From NCBI GenBank assembly GCA_009936765.1, contig JAACDL010000002.1, positions 1-9,871 on the forward strand: a stretch of 9,871 nucleotides of DNA. The letters are read 5' to 3'. Positions 6,773 through 9,871 of the stretch are shown here, piece after piece. This DNA comes from Methanobacteriota archaeon. GTDB lineage: Archaea; Thermoplasmatota; Poseidoniia; Poseidoniales; Poseidoniaceae. The position numbers were made by a program, and so were the translations under genes. Below the pieces are notes generated by a model that saw only the letters and a program-made list of their open reading frames with translations, was not told the DNA's origin and searched no databases. Positions within the stretch are counted from its first letter, which is position 1. The number at the start of each line of letters is the position of its first letter.

Positions 6773-9700
6773 TCAATCTTCTGAGGAATTGTCCTTAATT
6801 TGTTGCTGATACCACTCAGAAAGCTGTTCTTCGGACCAACCAGAATCGAGGTATTTCTGAACCTGCTCCTCACTCCAACCGGGGAATTTCCCAGGGTCTT
6901 CACTAGGTGCCCCTTCTCCTTCTGCAGAGCCGTTAAGGACTGGCATTTCCCAATTCTTAGAATCAGCGGCTTCAGTAGCGATCATCTCTGCAGATACATC
7001 GTCATCCTCTGGCTCTTTCTTCTTTGTTAGCAGAATTGTTCCAGCGCCCACTAGAACTAGCAATCCAATTGTAATTAGAGTGAGCATAAATGTCATGCCG
7101 GAGGATTCTTCATCTTCGCCAGATTCATCAACGACCTGTTTCTTGTTTTGCTCGTTTGAGCAACCTTGTGTGTCAGTGGCAGCGCCTGTAACTGTGTCTG
7201 GACAATCATCGACCTCATCGAGAATACCATCTCCATCTGAATCCTGAGTTGTGGTATCATCGGAACCCTGGTTGTTATCTCCGCCGTTATTTCCATTTCC
7301 AGTATCTGGTTCACATCCAATAACTTCGCTATCGGCTTGTCCATCATTATCTGCGTCTGCCATAGTAACAGCATCCCCTGCGCTGACATCTGGATTATTC
7401 GCAGCCCACAAGATTTCATTTCCATCAGTGATACAGTCTCCATCCGTGTCATTCGAATATGGGTTTGAGCCGTAAGAGAATTCGCCTATGTTGTTTAGTC
7501 CGTCCCCATCAGGGTCCAGATTAGAGTCTTGGTTAGTACGTGATAGGTTGTTAGCAACTTCCCAATAATCTGGAATTCCATCGATGTCGCTATCTGTGTT
7601 CATATCTAATCTATTCCAATCTTCCCAGAATGATTCTTCAAACGGTGCAGTGACTGCTTGGGAATGAATAATCAACCCCATCTCTCGATTCCTAAGAATA
7701 GAATTGTCTCCCCAGTTGATACTAGAGATTAGAACACTTTCTCCATCAACAATAACTCCTTTGTTGTGCAACTTTTCGATAGTTTCATTTTCACTCATCA
7801 AAATGGCTTCAACATCTCCATCCCAGTCATTTAGTTCACTAACAACTTCTCGGATTTCGGGGTTATCATCGATATAGTGTTGATTGATTGCCAATCTAAT
7901 AGAAACTCCCCTTGAGGCTGCATCTTCTAGTGAATCTAATAGTGGATTTTCTTGCCATCCCCAGTACCAGTCCATTTCCAAGTATTGTAGTGATAGAAGA
8001 ATTTCAGAATCAGCCGAATCAATCAGGTCAGAAAGCCCGAACATACAATCGTCCGGGCAGGTAAGTAACTCACCCGTAATTGGTCCATATATTGCTTGAG
8101 TAACTTCGCCTGCAGAATAAGTAAACGGAATAATGTATGATTCAGTTGGTTGCTGATAGGTCGAGTCCTCTATGTGTAATTCACTAGGGTTTTCATCAAA
8201 AGCCATGCGCTCTAGGACAATTGTCGCTAAGTCTACACTGTCAACAATAACTCCCCAGTCACGGTTTCCAATTCCATCCACTGGCATTGATGCGTTCTTC
8301 CAATTCCCTGAGCCTATCCAGACATGTTCGGAATCAACAACTGCTACCTTAGAGTGAACGTATTGGTAAGGAGATGATGATGAGGAAGAGAACTGAAGGA
8401 CATCAGCTCCAGCATTCTCCAATTCCCAAGCCATAGCAAGGCTTTGCTCCACATTATAATCTCCCCACCAGGTTTCTGGCTCATGGATTACTACAGTAAT
8501 GTCTACGTCTCTATTTGCCGCTTCGATCAGCGCCATAACCAGATTTGGATGATGTAATTGATAGACATGGAGGTGAATTGAATCTTCAGCGTCACCCAGC
8601 AAATTGATGACTTCACTAAATCCACTATCAGGACCAATTAGAGGAGTTACTGTTGTATCATCGCTAAATGTGTTTATTCCACAGAAGTGGCTTGCACCAG
8701 CAACCGACCAACGCATTTCCCAGTCACTTGATGAATCGGTATCTTGCATGTCGCCGCAACCATCTCCTCTCAGGTACAGGATTCTGTCTACGGTAGTTAC
8801 AGGAACTCCAATTGACGGCCCTGACCATCCTTCTGAAGATGTAGGTCCGTTTCCGTAAACAAATGTGTCTGCAACAATTCCATCTGGAGATACAAGTTGC
8901 ATGGTTGCACCACTATTCGGCATCCATACGGGGTAGCTCATTACATCATCTGCATCTAAGATCATGGTGGAACCCATAGCTTTGACCGAGTCTGCATCTG
9001 GACTGATTATTACTGAAGAGTCAGCAGATATTTGTCCTGAAATAAAGGTGCCATTGAAACTAACTCCTCCGGTAGTTGTCTTACGTATCATCCACCCAGT
9101 CAAACTTGCAGTCTGAGTTCCAGTATTGCTAATTTCAAAGAACTCATCATTGGTAGTTTGACTCTTCTCTTCAAACATAAAACGGCTGAACATTAAATCT
9201 TCAGGGTTTGTCAAATTTGTAGTGTCCGGCTCTGGTTGTCCAGGAGTAGGCCATGGCAAAACTTCACCTTCACTATTCATTGTCGTACAATCTGTAGTGA
9301 TTGTCCAATCAACTCGGTCCACTTCATTACCATCCGGGTCTTCTAGTATTGCGGAGCCACCAAGTCCACTAATGAACCAGTTTGGTGTTGTAAATACAGC
9401 TCGAAGGCCCGGTGCTAAGGTCATCGTAGTCGAGTTCCAAATGTTGCTGTCACGCATGTGGAATAAGTCACCGTCATCGGATATTAATCTCCAAGCACTG
9501 AGGTCAATAACTTGTGTTCCATTGTTCAGAACTTCAACCCAATCATCACTCGGTGTGATTGTTCCTTCTGAACAATGGGCTAAAATTTCAGTAATTTCAA
9601 TTGCATCATCACCAAGGTAAGGTGAGGTGTCAGGATTAGCAACTCCCGGGGTTGCCCAAGGTGCCTGTGTCCATTCTTCATTCCATAACCAACTAGACTC

Positions 9701-9871
9701 ACCTTCTGTTGTAGAGTTGTAAGTTATCGACGAAATGATTTGATTTGATGAATCTCTCAATTCCATAGTATCGATTGTATTTTTGAGATAGAATCCTTGA
9801 CTACCATTTATTGCAACCAAAACAATCTCTCCCGGTGCGATTGTAGTTCCAGACTTGAGAGGCATCTGATG
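6773..9871 (-). CDS. Membrane-anchored surface protein with lamin-tail, phospholipase-D-like and DxDxDG repeat domains (5' end outside window)
   Basis: At least 1033 residues, open to the right edge; numbering is from the Met codon at 9865. Domains in order: the end of a lamin-tail domain (1-50), a second (about 88-188) and a third (about 225-338). Next is a phospholipase-D-like pair (about 408-750) with two HKD motifs: H504-K506-D511 followed by GSGN at 518-521, and H700-K702-D707 followed by SSIN at 714-717. Asp/Asn-rich thrombospondin-3-like calcium-binding repeats (about 755-905) include DSDIDGIPD, DPDGDGLNN and DSDGDGILD. A short acidic linker, one transmembrane helix (about 924-946), the stop-transfer lysines KKK and a cytoplasmic tail of about 80 residues complete it. 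The enzymatic part should face outward and act on phosphodiesters such as phospholipids or extracellular DNA; the substrate is unknown. Paired Cys (99/193, 370/395, 603/607) suggest extracellular disulfides. In the second HKD motif, Ser714 replaces the usual Gly. Confidence 0.88.
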   Translation of the reverse strand, partial: HQMPLKSGTTIAPGEIVLVAINGSQGFYLKNTIDTMELRDSSNQIISSITYNSTTEGESSWLWNEEWTQAPWATPGVANPDTSPYLGDDAIEITEILAHCSEGTITPSDDWVEVLNNGTQVIDLSAWRLISDDGDLFHMRDSNIWNSTTMTLAPGLRAVFTTPNWFISGLGGSAILEDPDGNEVDRVDWTITTDCTTMNSEGEVLPWPTPGQPEPDTTNLTNPEDLMFSRFMFEEKSQTTNDEFFEISNTGTQTASLTGWMIRKTTTGGVSFNGTFISGQISADSSVIISPDADSVKAMGSTMILDADDVMSYPVWMPNSGATMQLVSPDGIVADTFVYGNGPTSSEGWSGPSIGVPVTTVDRILYLRGDGCGDMQDTDSSSDWEMRWSVAGASHFCGINTFSDDTTVTPLIGPDSGFSEVINLLGDAEDSIHLHVYQLHHPNLVMALIEAANRDVDITVVIHEPETWWGDYNVEQSLAMAWELENAGADVLQFSSSSSSPYQYVHSKVAVVDSEHVWIGSGNWKNASMPVDGIGNRDWGVIVDSVDLATIVLERMAFDENPSELHIEDSTYQQPTESYIIPFTYSAGEVTQAIYGPITGELLTCPDDCMFGLSDLIDSADSEILLSLQYLEMDWYWGWQENPLLDSLEDAASRGVSIRLAINQHYIDDNPEIREVVSELNDWDGDVEAILMSENETIEKLHNKGVIVDGESVLISSINWGDNSILRNREMGLIIHSQAVTAPFEESFWEDWNRLDMNTDSDIDGIPDYWEVANNLSRTNQDSNLDPDGDGLNNIGEFSYGSNPYSNDTDGDCITDGNEILWAANNPDVSAGDAVTMADADNDGQADSEVIGCEPDTGNGNNGGDNNQGSDDTTTQDSDGDGILDEVDDCPDTVTGAATDTQGCSNEQNKKQVVDESGEDEESSGMTFMLTLITIGLLVLVGAGTILLTKKKEPEDDDVSAEMIATEAADSKNWEMPVLNGSAEGEGAPSEDPGKFPGWSEEQVQKYLDSGWSEEQLSEWYQQQIKDNSSED
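6803..6880 (-). repeat. Tandem 13-codon GWSEEQ repeat at the protein C-terminus
   Basis: Two adjacent 39-base units encode GWSEEQVQKYLDS (996-1008) and GWSEEQLSEWYQQ (1009-1021) in the cytoplasmic tail of the surface protein. Their period is exactly 13 residues. Codons differ between the units (TCGGACCAACC against CACTCCAACC on the plus strand), so the peptide is conserved rather than freshly duplicated. Each unit could form a short amphipathic helix; the function is unknown. Confidence 0.75.

Noticed and set aside
7093..7452. A minus-strand frame rich in Met, Gln and Ile overlapping the surface-protein gene.
   Set aside because: It is the same strand in another frame of Asp-rich repeat coding sequence; the composition is an artefact of GAT/GAC codons.
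8367..8389. Trinucleotide run encoding six serines just before the first HKD motif.
   Set aside because: A short low-complexity loop; no evidence of phase variation or function.
9222..9620. A plus-strand frame of about 130 codons.
   Set aside because: Antisense to the lamin-tail region of the surface protein and without any domain pattern.

Overview
The window looks archaeal. It most resembles the Marine Group II / Poseidoniales (Thermoplasmatota) of the sunlit ocean, although no single marker gene proves this. The supporting signs are a tRNA gene with no encoded CCA and a TATA-like element about 25 nt upstream, strong AAGGAGG/GAGGT ribosome binding sites alongside a TTG start, and very compact gene packing. 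A very large surface protein also combines lamin-tail domains, phospholipase-D-like domains, calcium-binding DxDxDG repeats, one C-terminal membrane anchor and a cytoplasmic GWSEEQ repeat tail, which I associate with this group. Several enzymes have bacterial-looking relatives, which is common in these genomes.

Plus strand, 1-2438: the 3' part of a class II-like CPD photolyase gene, cut by the left edge, is followed one base later by a TTG-started gene for an SRPBCC + TIGR01777-type NAD(P)-binding SDR fusion protein. The ribosome binding site of the second gene lies inside the end of the first. This pair looks like a light-stress module.

Minus strand, 2439-3464: a multi-spanning membrane protein resembles the AIG1/FAR-17a family of intramembrane threonine hydrolases. 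It is followed by a roughly 38-codon small reading frame that appears broken by one missing base and fills the space up to the convergent SDR gene.

3465-3795: a regulatory stretch with a tRNA-Asn(GTT) gene on the minus strand and weak promoter and terminator candidates.

Minus strand, 3796-9871: a tight run of four genes, transcribed right to left. They encode the large anchored LTD/PLD surface protein (its 5' end is cut by the right edge), a Bax inhibitor-1/YccA-type membrane protein, a 2-oxoglutarate/Fe(II) oxygenase of the isopenicillin N synthase-like family, and a DeoA/Pdp-type thymidine phosphorylase. The last three are 1 to 10 nt apart and probably co-transcribed. A testable idea is that the phosphorylase releases thymine and the neighbouring oxygenase oxidises it, as thymine-7-hydroxylase does in fungi. 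No CRISPR array, insertion sequence, integrase, rRNA or replication origin is visible.
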